From Aquimarina megaterium XH134 (GTDB lineage Bacteria; Bacteroidota; Bacteroidia; Flavobacteriales; Flavobacteriaceae), in the NCBI RefSeq assembly GCF_000520975.1, contig NZ_JACB01000029.1, forward strand, positions 62,001-126,000: a stretch of 64,000 bases of DNA, in the 5' to 3' direction. Under the pieces are notes generated by a model. That model was not told where the DNA came from. It worked only from the letters and a program-made list of their open reading frames with translations, and ran no database searches. The position numbers were made by a program, and so were the translations under genes. Below, one piece after another: positions 1-8,639 of the stretch. Every line of letters begins with the position of its first letter. The first letter of the stretch is position 1.

Positions 1-18
1 ATAATATAGTGGAGAAAA

Positions 19-103
19 ATTGTATCGAGGACTTTGATTGAACTATCTTGTTCCTATTACATCTCGATACAATCCTCCTTTGGTCGGATCACTCGATGTG
101 ACA
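19..103. repeat. Dispersed intergenic hairpin repeat, copy A
   Basis: An 11-bp inverted repeat, ATTGTATCGAG at 19-29 and CTCGATACAAT at 63-73, encloses a 33-nt loop. It is followed by ACTCGATGTGAC at 91-102. The same layout (TGTATCGAG, 35-nt loop, CTCGATACA, then ACTCGAACTGAC) recurs at 33930-34022, so this is probably a dispersed repeat rather than a simple terminator. It lies just beyond the 3' end of the minus-strand adhesin gene and could also end its transcript, but there is no clear T tract. Confidence 0.5.
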
Positions 104-114
104 TAGCATTTAAT

Positions 115-2391
115 CTATTCTATCACCATCTTTTTAGTATCGATTTTTCGACTTCCTATGTATAAGGTATAGAAATAGGTTCCTGCAGCCAGGCCATCAC
201 TATTAATATTTAGTTCTCCATCACCACTTTGTTTTATGGCTACCGTAGATACCACCTGTCCTACTGAATTACTAAACACAACCGTAGCATTATTAATCCC
301 GGTAGGCAGGTAATATTTGATAGACGAAGTACCATTAAACGGATTAGGAATATTTTGATATAAAATCGGTGTATTACTTTTATTAATTTCACCAACAACA
401 TTGCTCTCCAAAGCTTCAATACGAGTAATCAAATCATTAATAAGGACTTGTTGTGCGGTGTTTTCGGTTTGCAAATCTACAATTTCACTTTGTGCATCAT
501 CAAGATTTGATGTTAGTGAAGAAAATACAGGTGCTAAATCAACCGATACTGAAGCGCCATTCTCTATAGCAATCGTTAGGTTAGTACCACTTAAATTTGC
601 CGAAGTTAAATCCTGTGTATCGGTATTATCCAGGTATCCTGCAAGATCAATTGTAGCTGTTCCACCAGAAATGCTTAAGCTATTTGTCGCTAAAGAAAGT
701 TCTTGACTATCGGTATTGTCCAAATATCCTGCAAGATCAACTGTAGTTGTTCCGCCAGAAATACTTAAGGTATTAGTTGCCAATGAAAGCTCCTGGCTGT
801 CAGTATTATCCAAATATTTTGAAAGATCAACCGTTTTAGTAGCCTCTGCATCGTCTAATAAGGATAATTCGAGATCATCGCCATTTAACTGAAATTCATC
901 TATCGTTTGATCATCGGTATCTGTGTTGGTATCTATGGTCGAATTTACCCATTGTGTGCCATCCCATACAAATAAAGAAGAAAGATCAGTATCATATACG
1001 AGCATTCCTGCTTCAGTAGTCGCCAAAGGGTTACCACTTGCTGCAGCAGTTTCCATAGCCGTACGTTGTGCTGTAGTTACTCTATTTATTAAAAAACCTT
1101 TATCGGTATCGGCAAGCTCTAAAGAAGCATTTGGATTGGCCGCTACAGTACCAATTCCTACACTCATTCGATTAGTAGCAGTATTTCCTCCGAGCGCCAT
1201 GGTATTGGCTTGAGCAACATCTACATCATACCCTATTGCTGCTGCATAAGAACCTCCTGTACTGCTCAATGCACCTATAGTGATTGATCCCTTATTACCT
1301 GTTGATCGAGCTTGATGACCAATAATCACTTGATCATCTCCAAAAACTGATACAGAATTCCCTAAAAAGATATTTCGTTGATTTCGATTATCCGAAGATC
1401 CATTGACACCATTTCCTGCAAAATCAGCTTTCCAACCTATCCCTATATTATCAGATCCTTCTCTATTGGTGCCTCCAGTAAGTACTCCCATATAGGTATT
1501 TCTATTGGCATCATTTCTATTATTGGTTCTATTATTATCCCAACCTGTACCATAGCCTATAAATGTATTTCCATCTGCATGTTGACTATTAGCTCCAGCT
1601 GCATACCCTAGAAAAGTATTTGCAAAACCATCAACATTATCCAGACCGGCACCAGAACCTATAAACGTATTGGCTTCACCTGTCGTATTTGATGCACCTA
1701 CTGCTCCACCAATGGTACTAAAATCATAATCAACTCCATTACCCAGAGTTGATGGTGTGAAACTTTTAACCTCTCCACCAACAAAAGTGTTGCCACTAGC
1801 TGTAGTTGTTTTTGCTCCAGCTCTACTTCCTACAAAACAATTGTCATCACCTGTAGTTAACTCATACCCGGCATCTTCACCAATGAGTACATTATCTTCT
1901 CCATCGATAAGGTTACGTCCAGCTTCTTCTCCAACAATAGTATTATCCCTTCCACTTGTTAGATTTGATCCTGCGCGATGACCTATAATCACATTATCAG
2001 AGTTTGTAGCATTTCTTGCCACATAATTCCCGATATATACATTATCAAAAGCATCTAGTGTTTGATCCGCCGCAAAGTTTCCAATTACAATATTATCATT
2101 AACACCTGTATCTTCAAATAATGCTCCGGCCATACCGCCTATTAATACATTACTAAAAGCAGAAGTTAAAGAAGCACCAGCACCAGACCCTATAGAAAGA
2201 TTCCAGTCTCCAGTCGTCAATAAATCACCCGGTGTATAAGTTACTGTGCCGTCATATGGAGATGGTGTATGATCTGTTATAGATTGTGCTGGAGTGATTG
2301 CAGATCCTGTGGATTGGTTTCCAACCTGTGCAATGATACTATTAAAGGATACTAAAAAGACTGTTAAAACGAAGGGTAGTTGTTTTATCAT
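115..2391 (-). CDS. YadA-like head-repeat surface protein with type IX secretion sorting domain
   Basis: Predicted secreted or cell-surface protein, probably adhesive. A Sec signal peptide (hydrophobic to about residue 22, ending S-I-I-A-Q) is followed by a dozen or so 20-26-residue units of the form D-N-x-x-I-G-x-x-A-G (about residues 60-400), which resemble YadA-type adhesin head repeats. Next come a segment starting G-F-L-I-N-R-V-T (about 430), two near-identical 30-residue units beginning Y-L-D-N-T-D-S-Q-E-L (about 525-585), a short coiled coil (about 625-662), and a type IX sorting domain containing I-P-N-P-F-N and ending K-M-V-I-E (about 680-758). The start is Met8 of a longer frame opening at 2412. 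The -7 element at 2418-2425 puts transcription initiation near 2412, so only the 2391 start has a leader. The adhesive role is inferred from repeat type. Confidence 0.85.
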   Translation of the reverse strand: MIKQLPFVLTVFLVSFNSIIAQVGNQSTGSAITPAQSITDHTPSPYDGTVTYTPGDLLTTGDWNLSIGSGAGASLTSAFSNVLIGGMAGALFEDTGVNDNIVIGNFAADQTLDAFDNVYIGNYVARNATNSDNVIIGHRAGSNLTSGRDNTIVGEEAGRNLIDGEDNVLIGEDAGYELTTGDDNCFVGSRAGAKTTTASGNTFVGGEVKSFTPSTLGNGVDYDFSTIGGAVGASNTTGEANTFIGSGAGLDNVDGFANTFLGYAAGANSQHADGNTFIGYGTGWDNNRTNNRNDANRNTYMGVLTGGTNREGSDNIGIGWKADFAGNGVNGSSDNRNQRNIFLGNSVSVFGDDQVIIGHQARSTGNKGSITIGALSSTGGSYAAAIGYDVDVAQANTMALGGNTATNRMSVGIGTVAANPNASLELADTDKGFLINRVTTAQRTAMETAAASGNPLATTEAGMLVYDTDLSSLFVWDGTQWVNSTIDTNTDTDDQTIDEFQLNGDDLELSLLDDAEATKTVDLSKYLDNTDSQELSLATNTLSISGGTTTVDLAGYLDNTDSQELSLATNSLSISGGTATIDLAGYLDNTDTQDLTSANLSGTNLTIAIENGASVSVDLAPVFSSLTSNLDDAQSEIVDLQTENTAQQVLINDLITRIEALESNVVGEINKSNTPILYQNIPNPFNGTSSIKYYLPTGINNATVVFSNSVGQVVSTVAIKQSGDGELNINSDGLAAGTYFYTLYIGSRKIDTKKMVIE

Positions 2392-2417
2392 ATTCTGGGG
2401 TTTATTAGACAATGAAA

Positions 2418-2425
2418 CAAAAATA
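2418..2425 (-). promoter_or_regulatory. Bacteroidota-type -7 promoter element
   Basis: Read on the minus strand the sequence is TATTTTTG, matching the Bacteroidota -7 consensus TAnnTTTG. It lies about 27 nt upstream of the chosen adhesin start. No convincing TTTG -33 element is seen at the expected spacing. Confidence 0.45.
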
Positions 2426-2614
2426 CTACAGATACCTGATTTTAAGATAGTTTAAACAGTGTCAAAAGGTGTCATTTACCTATTTCAGTAAAAAATAAGT
2501 GAAGGATACATATAGAGTGTATGAAGCTTTATAATTGATCGGCTTAAGCCTATTGAAAACTACACTTCTACAAGCTTAGTGTAATAAAAGAAAAGAGCAA
2601 TAACGATCATTCAT

Positions 2615-3193
2615 TTAAGCTAGCTCCCGGATAAACTTTTCAAGCTCGATTTCGATAGGGATATTCATTTTTTCCCGGATTTGTTTTCGAATCAATTGAA
2701 TAGCATTTAGAGATAAATTTCGAATTTTCATAATCTCTTTCATCGATAATTGAAGTGAAAATAAGGTGCATACTTCGCGTTCATGAGGGGTAAGTTCGGG
2801 GTATAATATTTCTAATTTGCTTTCAAAACTTTGATTAATATCTGTTGTTTTTTGAAGTGCCGTTGTCAATCTCTTTTCGTATGCTATTTGAAATTGTAAT
2901 TGTGCAGTTAATAAGCATAATTTTTGTGCTTCTTCAGAGGTGTTTGTAGTAATTACTTCACTCTTCAGTTTTCGAATGATGTTTTCATTTAAAAGTAATT
3001 GCTGATTTTTATCAAACAAAAGCTCTTTAATTTCTTCTTCTTTGATAGCTAGTTTTTGATCCAAAATTAAATTATCGTGTTTTACACGTTTAACATCTAT
3101 TCGATACTTGTAATTTTTGTATTGCAGGTATCCAATAATAACCAACGCAATGACAAGGACAGTAACAGTAAAGGCAAGTAATGATTCTATCAT
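2615..3193 (-). CDS. Membrane-anchored HTH regulator, truncated paralogue of the upstream TPR regulator
   Basis: This 192-residue protein has one N-terminal membrane helix (about residues 5-23), a charged coiled coil (about 30-125), and a C-terminal helix-turn-helix-like region. That region contains P-x-L-T-x-x-E-R-E-V-C (about 132-143) and S-M-K-E-I-M-K-I-R-N (about 150-160). The whole protein parallels the last third of its neighbour at 3312-4988: membrane helix, linker, the L-Y-P-[ED]-L-T block and the shared ending I-E-L-E-K-F-I-R. It lacks that neighbour's TPR domain. The two genes lie 118 bp apart on the same strand, suggesting partial duplication. DNA binding is inferred from the LuxR/GerE-like fold; no target is known. 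Confidence 0.7.
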   Translation of the reverse strand: MIESLLAFTVTVLVIALVIIGYLQYKNYKYRIDVKRVKHDNLILDQKLAIKEEEIKELLFDKNQQLLLNENIIRKLKSEVITTNTSEEAQKLCLLTAQLQFQIAYEKRLTTALQKTTDINQSFESKLEILYPELTPHEREVCTLFSLQLSMKEIMKIRNLSLNAIQLIRKQIREKMNIPIEIELEKFIRELA

Positions 3194-3311
3194 ATAAAAA
3201 AGATTTTATACAATAGTATTTACAAGCTCGATCTGTTCCAAAATATCCAGGTGGCAAAATGTGTCAATGGCCTTTTCAACCCTAAAATACGTAAGGCTAC
3301 GTATGAGACAT

Positions 3312-4988
3312 CTAAACCAGACTCCTAATAAATTTTTCGAGTTCTATATCTGATGGTATTTTCATTTTTTTACGGATCCTTCTCCTCATTGATTTTACTG
3401 AATCTGAAGATACATCGCGAACGGTCATAATTTCTTTGATAGATAAATTGAGTCGTAGTAATGCACATACCTCACGTTCACCTTTTGTAAGATCTGGGTA
3501 TAATTTTTTTAGCGCATTATCAAAGTTCTGATTTACATCATTAATTTTTTCTTGAAGTCCCGAAAGTTTTCCTTCTGTAGAAATTTGTCTTTGTAATTGA
3601 GTCGTCAAAGAGTTTAACGCAGTAATCATATTCTTAGGGTCTTCATCAATGATTTCATTCTTTATCTTATTCAGCAACTCTTCTTTAAATGCAAGGCGCA
3701 TACTGTTATCGGCAATAAGATGCTTTATATTTTCTTCTTTCGCTTTAATTTGCCGATCAAGAATAGCTTTTTGATTTTCAAATTCTAATTGGGTTACTTT
3801 TGACCTCTGGATATAATTACGTCGTACTAAATATCCGATTATCATGGCACCGAGAACTGAGATCATAAGCAAAATAAAGTATAGTCTTTTTTTTGAAGCT
3901 TCCGTTTCGGCTATCAATTCAACTTCATGCTTTTGTTGAGCAAACTTTAAACTATCTGCTTGTTTTTCTTTTTCAAATTGATAACTCAACTCCAACGCCT
4001 GCATCTTTTTGGCATTCTTCAGATTAAAAATTTCATCAGACTTTCTATTAAATTTGCGGTAGTTTTGATAAGCATCTTCAAAATCACCCATCTTGGCATT
4101 AACGAAACTTTTTCTTCGATAAGCAACAGATATTCGTTCTGCAAAACCTTCTTCTAAAGCTACCTGTAACGAAGAATCTGTATACTTCAAACAGTTTGGC
4201 CAATCTTTCATTTTTTTAAAGTCTTCAGAAAGATTATAATACTCCACACATATAGAAAGACGTTTTCCTATTTTCTTATAATAAGCTAAGTTTGCCTTTT
4301 TTAAAGGTATAGATTGGTTATATTTTCCTTGAATACCATATAATACTGCCAAATTACCATATACCCCATGTAAATCTTCTTTACTATTGATTGCGGTAAA
4401 CAATTCTTCTGCTTTTTGATAACAAATTAGAGCAGAATCCAGTTGTTTATTTTGTCGATAAGAAACTCCAAGCATATTGTATCCAGCACCCATCCCAAAC
4501 GTATCTTTCACTTTTTCTTTTAATGCAATTGCTTTTTTGTAGTTTTCTATAGCTCTTCGATGTTCTTTTTGATAGCGATATACTAAGGCCATATTATGGT
4601 ATACATCAGCTATTTTTGAAACATTGTTATTTTGCTCATAATACTTTAATGCTTCTACATAATACTCAATCGCTTTTGGATACTCTGCCTTTCTCCTATG
4701 CACCACACCCAACTGTACATACAATGCCGTTCTAAACTTTTGATAATGGTTTTCTGTTTTATTTCCGAGCAATGTCAATCCTTGATCAAAATAACCTTCA
4801 GCCGAACTAAAATCCCGCTTTAGCTGGTATTCGCCAAGCTCTAACATTGCCTTTACCTTGGTTGTATCTTCTATAGCCATATCTAATGCAGATGTGAGAC
4901 GAACCAGGGTAGTATCAACCTCCTGCGAGAAAAGTGCTGTAATACTTACAAACGAGAGAAATAGTAGTATAAATTTTTCTGTTTTCAA
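3312..4988 (-). CDS. TPR-containing membrane regulator with C-terminal LuxR-like HTH
   Basis: This 558-residue protein starts with a signal peptide (K-F-I-L-L-F-L-S-F, ending F-S-Q). It continues with six or so tetratricopeptide repeats (about 40-300; for example Y-P-K-A-I-E-Y-Y-V-E-A-L-K-Y-Y), one membrane helix (about 365-388), a coiled-coil linker (about 390-480) and a C-terminal HTH-like region (about 495-550, with L-T-x-G-E-R-E-V-C-A-L-L). This layout (periplasmic TPR sensor, single helix, cytoplasmic DNA-binding domain) is common in Flavobacteriia and resembles one-component regulators. The 3' neighbour at 2615-3193 copies the membrane-to-HTH half. The promoter region is shared divergently with the dehydrogenase at 5079. 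Confidence 0.8.
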   Translation of the reverse strand: MKTEKFILLFLSFVSITALFSQEVDTTLVRLTSALDMAIEDTTKVKAMLELGEYQLKRDFSSAEGYFDQGLTLLGNKTENHYQKFRTALYVQLGVVHRRKAEYPKAIEYYVEALKYYEQNNNVSKIADVYHNMALVYRYQKEHRRAIENYKKAIALKEKVKDTFGMGAGYNMLGVSYRQNKQLDSALICYQKAEELFTAINSKEDLHGVYGNLAVLYGIQGKYNQSIPLKKANLAYYKKIGKRLSICVEYYNLSEDFKKMKDWPNCLKYTDSSLQVALEEGFAERISVAYRRKSFVNAKMGDFEDAYQNYRKFNRKSDEIFNLKNAKKMQALELSYQFEKEKQADSLKFAQQKHEVELIAETEASKKRLYFILLMISVLGAMIIGYLVRRNYIQRSKVTQLEFENQKAILDRQIKAKEENIKHLIADNSMRLAFKEELLNKIKNEIIDEDPKNMITALNSLTTQLQRQISTEGKLSGLQEKINDVNQNFDNALKKLYPDLTKGEREVCALLRLNLSIKEIMTVRDVSSDSVKSMRRRIRKKMKIPSDIELEKFIRSLV

Positions 4989-5078
4989 GTTAAATAGTCT
5001 TAAAATACGGTTTGATTATTACCAAAGATACTGTATCTAATCTTTTATTAACTAATTTTGAAAACCTATACAAAATAT

Positions 5079-6020
5079 ATGAAAATACTTCACCTCGATA
5101 CAAATCACCCTCTACTTTTAAGTCAACTTGTAGTAGTTGGTTTTCAAAATGATGAAGATTATACTTCTACAAAAGAAGAAATCGAATCCAAAATTCATAA
5201 TTATAGTGGGATTATCATTCGTAGTAGATTTAAAATTGACAAAATATTTTTAGACAAAGCAAAAAACCTAAAATTTATAGGTCGAATAGGTGCCGGATTA
5301 GAAAATATTGATATCCAACATGCCGAGAAACTAGGGATCAAACTATTTAACGCACCAGAGGGGAATCGCAATGCTGTGGGCGAACATGCATTAGGAATGA
5401 TATTATCGTTATTTAATAAATTAAATAATGGAGATCATAGTGTACGAAACGGACAATGGCTTCGTGAAGAGCATCGTGGTGTAGAACTAGATGGAAAAAC
5501 GGTGGGTATTATCGGGTATGGTAATATGGGTAGAGCCTTTGCCAAAAAACTACGTGGTTTTGCAGTCGAAGTTATTTGCTATGACATTAAAGATGATGTA
5601 GAAAACATTGATGCAACGCAAGTAGAACTTGATGAACTTTTTGAAAAGACCGATGTATTAAGCCTTCATACCCCAGAAACCCCTAAAACAATTGGCATGA
5701 TCGACACAACATTTATTAATAAATTTAAAAAACCATTTTGGCTGATCAACACTGCCAGAGGAAAAAGTGTAGTTACCAAAGATCTGGTCAAAGGTATAGA
5801 AGAAGGAAAAATCTTAGGAGCAGGGTTAGATGTTTTAGAATACGAAAAATCATCTTTTGAAAACTTATTTACTTCAGAAAATGACATGCCAAAAGAATTT
5901 AAGAAACTCCTTAAAATGAATAATGTGATCTTAAGTCCACATGTTGCTGGTTGGACTGTAGAGTCTAAAGAAAAATTAGCACAGACAATCGTTGATAAAA
6001 TTAAAGCCGAGTTTTGTTAA
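5079..6020 (+). CDS. D-2-hydroxyacid dehydrogenase (NAD-dependent, SerA-like, no ACT domain)
   Basis: Predicted NAD(P)-dependent oxidoreductase of the D-isomer 2-hydroxyacid dehydrogenase family, the family of 3-phosphoglycerate dehydrogenase. Visible signatures are the substrate-site stretch G-R-I-G-A-G-L-E-N-I-D, the nucleotide-binding loop V-G-I-I-G-Y-G-N-M-G-R, the catalytic-Arg segment N-T-A-R-G, and the catalytic-His segment S-P-H-V-A-G-W. At about 313 residues it has only the catalytic and cofactor domains, with no C-terminal ACT regulatory domain. The frame opens with TTG at 5058, but the first ATG at 5079 (M-K-I-L-H-L-D) is the better start. Its stop overlaps the next gene. The true substrate (phosphoglycerate or another 2-hydroxyacid) cannot be told from sequence. 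Confidence 0.85.
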   Translation: MKILHLDTNHPLLLSQLVVVGFQNDEDYTSTKEEIESKIHNYSGIIIRSRFKIDKIFLDKAKNLKFIGRIGAGLENIDIQHAEKLGIKLFNAPEGNRNAVGEHALGMILSLFNKLNNGDHSVRNGQWLREEHRGVELDGKTVGIIGYGNMGRAFAKKLRGFAVEVICYDIKDDVENIDATQVELDELFEKTDVLSLHTPETPKTIGMIDTTFINKFKKPFWLINTARGKSVVTKDLVKGIEEGKILGAGLDVLEYEKSSFENLFTSENDMPKEFKKLLKMNNVILSPHVAGWTVESKEKLAQTIVDKIKAEFC

Positions 6021-6634
6021 AACAAGTATTTACTACATTATTATCAAACTACACTCAAGATTCAGAATATATTGAGTCCTTGTGGGGCGATATTGTTAAA
6101 CAACATAGTAAAAAGGCCAGATACTATCATAATCTTTCACATCTAGACCATCTGTATCATAATTTGGTTGAAGTCAAAAACAAAATCAAAGATTGGGATA
6201 TGGTTTTATTTGCATTGTTTTATCATGATTATATTTATAATATCCTAAAACAGGATAATGAAGAACAAAGTGCAAAGAAAGCAATAGAAGTGCTAAATTC
6301 ATCATCGATAGACAAAAACCGCATCACGCTTTGCTCTGATATGATATTGGCCACCAAAGGGCACAACAATTCTGAAAGCAGTGACATCAACTATTTTACC
6401 GATGCTGATCTCTCTATATTAGGAAGCGATTGGAAAAACTATGAGACTTATTACAAAAACGTAAGGAAAGAATATAAATACTATCCTGATTTTATGTACA
6501 ACAAAGGAAGAATCAAAGTTTTAAATCATTTTATACATATGCAGGCCATCTTTAAATCTGAATATTTCTACAAAAAATTTGAAGGGAAAGCGAAAGAAAA
6601 TCTTCAACAGGAAATTGATTTGCTTTCAAATTAA
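6014..6634 (+). CDS. Predicted metal-dependent HD-superfamily phosphohydrolase
   Basis: This 206-residue protein resembles the small HD-superfamily family COG4339. It has H-Y-H-N-L-S-H-L near residue 33 and the metal-binding F-Y-H-D-Y-I-Y-N near residue 68, followed by helical sequence rich in His and Asp (F-T-D-A-D-L-S-I-L-G). The conserved H-Y-H-N block lies before the first internal Met, so translation probably begins at the TTG at 6014, which overlaps the dehydrogenase stop (TTGTTAA). That overlap implies translational coupling. The substrate is unknown. Confidence 0.75.
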   Translation: MLKQVFTTLLSNYTQDSEYIESLWGDIVKQHSKKARYYHNLSHLDHLYHNLVEVKNKIKDWDMVLFALFYHDYIYNILKQDNEEQSAKKAIEVLNSSSIDKNRITLCSDMILATKGHNNSESSDINYFTDADLSILGSDWKNYETYYKNVRKEYKYYPDFMYNKGRIKVLNHFIHMQAIFKSEYFYKKFEGKAKENLQQEIDLLSN

Positions 6635-6659
6635 ATTTCAGTTTTACTACATTTATAGA

Positions 6660-7076
6660 GTGAAGAAAACAATTTTTACTTTTGCAGCTTTAGTTCTGGC
6701 AATACTAGCTCTTTTTCAGTTAAGTAAATACAGTGTTATTGCAGGAGATACATCGATAGAAACCATAATTGCCATAATCGCGGTTATTTTTTTTGTAATT
6801 GGTATTGTAATAAACAGAAGAATTCTGCACAAAAAGAAAAAGCCCACACAGGAAATAAATTATCAAAAAATTGAAGAACTGGGATTAAGTAAACGAGAGT
6901 ATGAAGTCTTATGTCAGATTGCTATGGGATTATCAAATAAAGAGATAGCCGAAAAACTTTTTGTTTCAGAAAGCACTATAAAAACTCATGTTTCTAATAT
7001 GCTGGTAAAACTAGATGCGAAAAGACGTACTCAGGCTATACAAATTGCAAAAGAGCTACAAATTATACCTCTTTAA
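6660..7076 (+). CDS. Membrane-anchored LuxR-family HTH regulator
   Basis: Two hydrophobic helices (about residues 4-22 and 30-50) precede a basic linker and a GerE/LuxR HTH. The HTH has L-S-K-R-E-Y-E-V-L, then G-L-S-N-K-E-I-A-E-K-L-F-V-S-E-S-T-I-K-T-H, then K-L-D-A-K-R-R-T-Q-A. There is no receiver domain, so this is a small membrane-bound DNA-binding protein rather than a response regulator. A GTG at 6660 (V-K-K-T-I-F-T-F) gives a 138-residue protein whose membrane segment starts at once. The longer frame from 6579 would overlap the HD gene by 56 bp and add unlikely basic residues. Confidence 0.75.
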   Translation: MKKTIFTFAALVLAILALFQLSKYSVIAGDTSIETIIAIIAVIFFVIGIVINRRILHKKKKPTQEINYQKIEELGLSKREYEVLCQIAMGLSNKEIAEKLFVSESTIKTHVSNMLVKLDAKRRTQAIQIAKELQIIPL

Positions 7077-7177
7077 AGTATTTCAACCTCATATATTCTA
7101 AATTTCATACTTTAGTATGAATGCTATTTATTAGCCTAAATTTACATTTGGGTCTAACAATAAATACATATAAATCA

Positions 7178-7699
7178 ATGAAAAATACAATTATACGTTA
7201 TGGGTTACGAAGTGCAGTTTCTATATGTCTGTTAGCACTTGCAGGATGGTTTTTAGGGAAAAATCTGGATTACTCTATTCAAGAAGTAATTGGATATGCC
7301 GGTATAATAGTATCGTTACTTTTTGTGTTCCTTGGCATTAAACATTATCGGGATAAAGAAAATAATGGTATTGTTTCCTTCGGAAAAGCATTATTGATAG
7401 GTATACTCATCACTCTTATTGCTGCTTTGGCATTTGGGATATTAGATGTAATTTATATCAAATACATCAATCCAGATTTTGTGACAGAATACTATTCGCA
7501 TTACGTTGAGCAAATGAAAAATTCTCTCCCGCAGGCCGAACTTGAAACTAAATTGGCAGAGTTAGAGGCTCAAAAAGAGCTATTTTCTAACAGGTTTATG
7601 AGCTTCTTTTTAATGTTTGCAACGGTATTTCTGATTGGATTTATAATTTCATTAATTTCAGCACTAATACTACAACGTAAACCAATACCAGGTAATTAA
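7178..7699 (+). CDS. DUF4199-type integral membrane protein
   Basis: Hydrophobic protein of 173 residues with four predicted membrane helices. After the second lies an extracytoplasmic stretch (about 100-145: Y-Y-S-H-Y-V-E-Q-M-K, then charged residues). The topology and order match DUF4199 proteins common in Bacteroidota; their function is unknown. The start is the ATG at 7178 (M-K-N-T-I-I-R-Y-G). A TACATTTG element at 7143-7150, matching the -7 consensus, would put the transcript start about 20 nt upstream and exclude the longer frame from 7121. Confidence 0.7.
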   Translation: MKNTIIRYGLRSAVSICLLALAGWFLGKNLDYSIQEVIGYAGIIVSLLFVFLGIKHYRDKENNGIVSFGKALLIGILITLIAALAFGILDVIYIKYINPDFVTEYYSHYVEQMKNSLPQAELETKLAELEAQKELFSNRFMSFFLMFATVFLIGFIISLISALILQRKPIPGN

Positions 7700-7722
7700 A
7701 AAAATAATACAATAAAAATAGT

Positions 7723-8181
7723 ATGCAATACAAAGCCAAAACACCTGATGAGTATATAGAAGTTATTCCTGAAGAAAGAAAGGAAGCCATGAGTATGCTT
7801 AGAAAAGTAATAAAAGACAATCTTCCTAAAGGATTTTCTGAAGAGATTAGCTATGGTATGATAGGGTATGTTGTACCGCATAGCTTATATCCAGATGGGT
7901 ATCACTGTGATCCTAAATTACCTTTACCCTTTATGAATATTGCTTCGCAGAAGAATTTTATAGCAGTTTATCATAGTGGTATTTATGCAAATCCCGAATT
8001 AATGGACTGGTTTGTTGGTGAATACCCTAAGTATGTAAAAACAAAATTAGATATGGGTAAAAGTTGTATCCGTTTCAAAAAGATCGATCAGATTCCGATG
8101 AAATTGATCGCAGAACTATCTAGTAAAATGACTCCGCAAGAATGGATTGCAATGTATGAATCTAAAGTAAAAAACAAATAA
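7723..8181 (+). CDS. DUF1801-domain protein
   Basis: This 152-residue cytoplasmic protein has the DUF1801/YdhG-like pattern: P-D-E-Y-I-E-V-I-P-E-E-R at the start, E-E-I-S-Y-G-M-I-G-Y near residue 45, and K-S-C-I-R-F-K-K near residue 110. This fold is often called iron-chaperone-like or CyaY-like, but the biochemical function is not established. It lies 23 bp after the DUF4199 gene and 10 bp before the VOC gene on the same strand, so all three may share a transcript. Confidence 0.75.
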   Translation: MQYKAKTPDEYIEVIPEERKEAMSMLRKVIKDNLPKGFSEEISYGMIGYVVPHSLYPDGYHCDPKLPLPFMNIASQKNFIAVYHSGIYANPELMDWFVGEYPKYVKTKLDMGKSCIRFKKIDQIPMKLIAELSSKMTPQEWIAMYESKVKNK

Positions 8182-8191
8182 CAATATAACT

Positions 8192-8575
8192 ATGAAACGA
8201 GTAACAGGAATAGGAGGTATATTTTTTAAAACGGCTGATCCAAAAAAAACAAAAGATTGGTACAGGGATCATCTAGGTTTTAATACAGATGACTATGGTT
8301 GTACATTCTGGTGGAAAGACAAAGAAGGTAACGATTGTTCTACACAATGGAGTCCTTTTAAAGACGACACCACTTATTTTGCCCCAAGTAAGAAAGAATT
8401 TATGATGAATTTCAGAGTAGAAAACTTAACCGAACTTCTCGAAGTTCTTAAAAGTGAAGGAGTAACTGTTATTGATAAAGTAGAAGAATATGAATATGGT
8501 AAATTTGGATGGATTGTAGATCCCGAAGGTAATAAAATTGAGCTTTGGGAACCTGTCGATAAAGCATTCTTGTAA
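8192..8575 (+). CDS. VOC-family (glyoxalase/bleomycin resistance-like) protein
   Basis: A 127-residue single-module vicinal oxygen chelate protein with two beta-alpha-beta-beta-beta halves. The start is G-I-G-G-I-F-F-K-T-A-D-P with D-W-Y-R-D-H-L-G-F, and the end is G-W-I-V-D-P-E-G-N-K-I-E-L-W-E-P, with a terminal Glu in the usual metal-ligand position. Single-module VOC proteins act as dimers and include dioxygenases, isomerases and antibiotic-binding proteins; the substrate cannot be inferred. A strong terminator follows at 8585. Confidence 0.8.
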   Translation: MKRVTGIGGIFFKTADPKKTKDWYRDHLGFNTDDYGCTFWWKDKEGNDCSTQWSPFKDDTTYFAPSKKEFMMNFRVENLTELLEVLKSEGVTVIDKVEEYEYGKFGWIVDPEGNKIELWEPVDKAFL

Positions 8576-8584
8576 AACTCTAAC

Positions 8585-8616
8585 AAAAAAGGTTGGCTAT
8601 GTAGCCAACCTTTTTT
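8585..8616. terminator. Bidirectional intrinsic terminator
   Basis: GGTTGGCTA and TAGCCAACC form a perfect 9-bp stem with a 2-nt loop, flanked by A6 and T7, so it can end transcripts on both strands. It lies between the VOC gene (+) and the membrane protein gene (-), which converge here. Confidence 0.85.
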
Positions 8617-8639
8617 TATATATAATTTCATTTAGAATA

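Noticed and set aside
401..1981. Several plus-strand open frames of 74-101 codons
   Set aside because: They lie inside the minus-strand repeat adhesin. Its repeats and sorting domain are coherent, while these frames show only low-complexity Ser/Ile-rich sequence; they are shadows.
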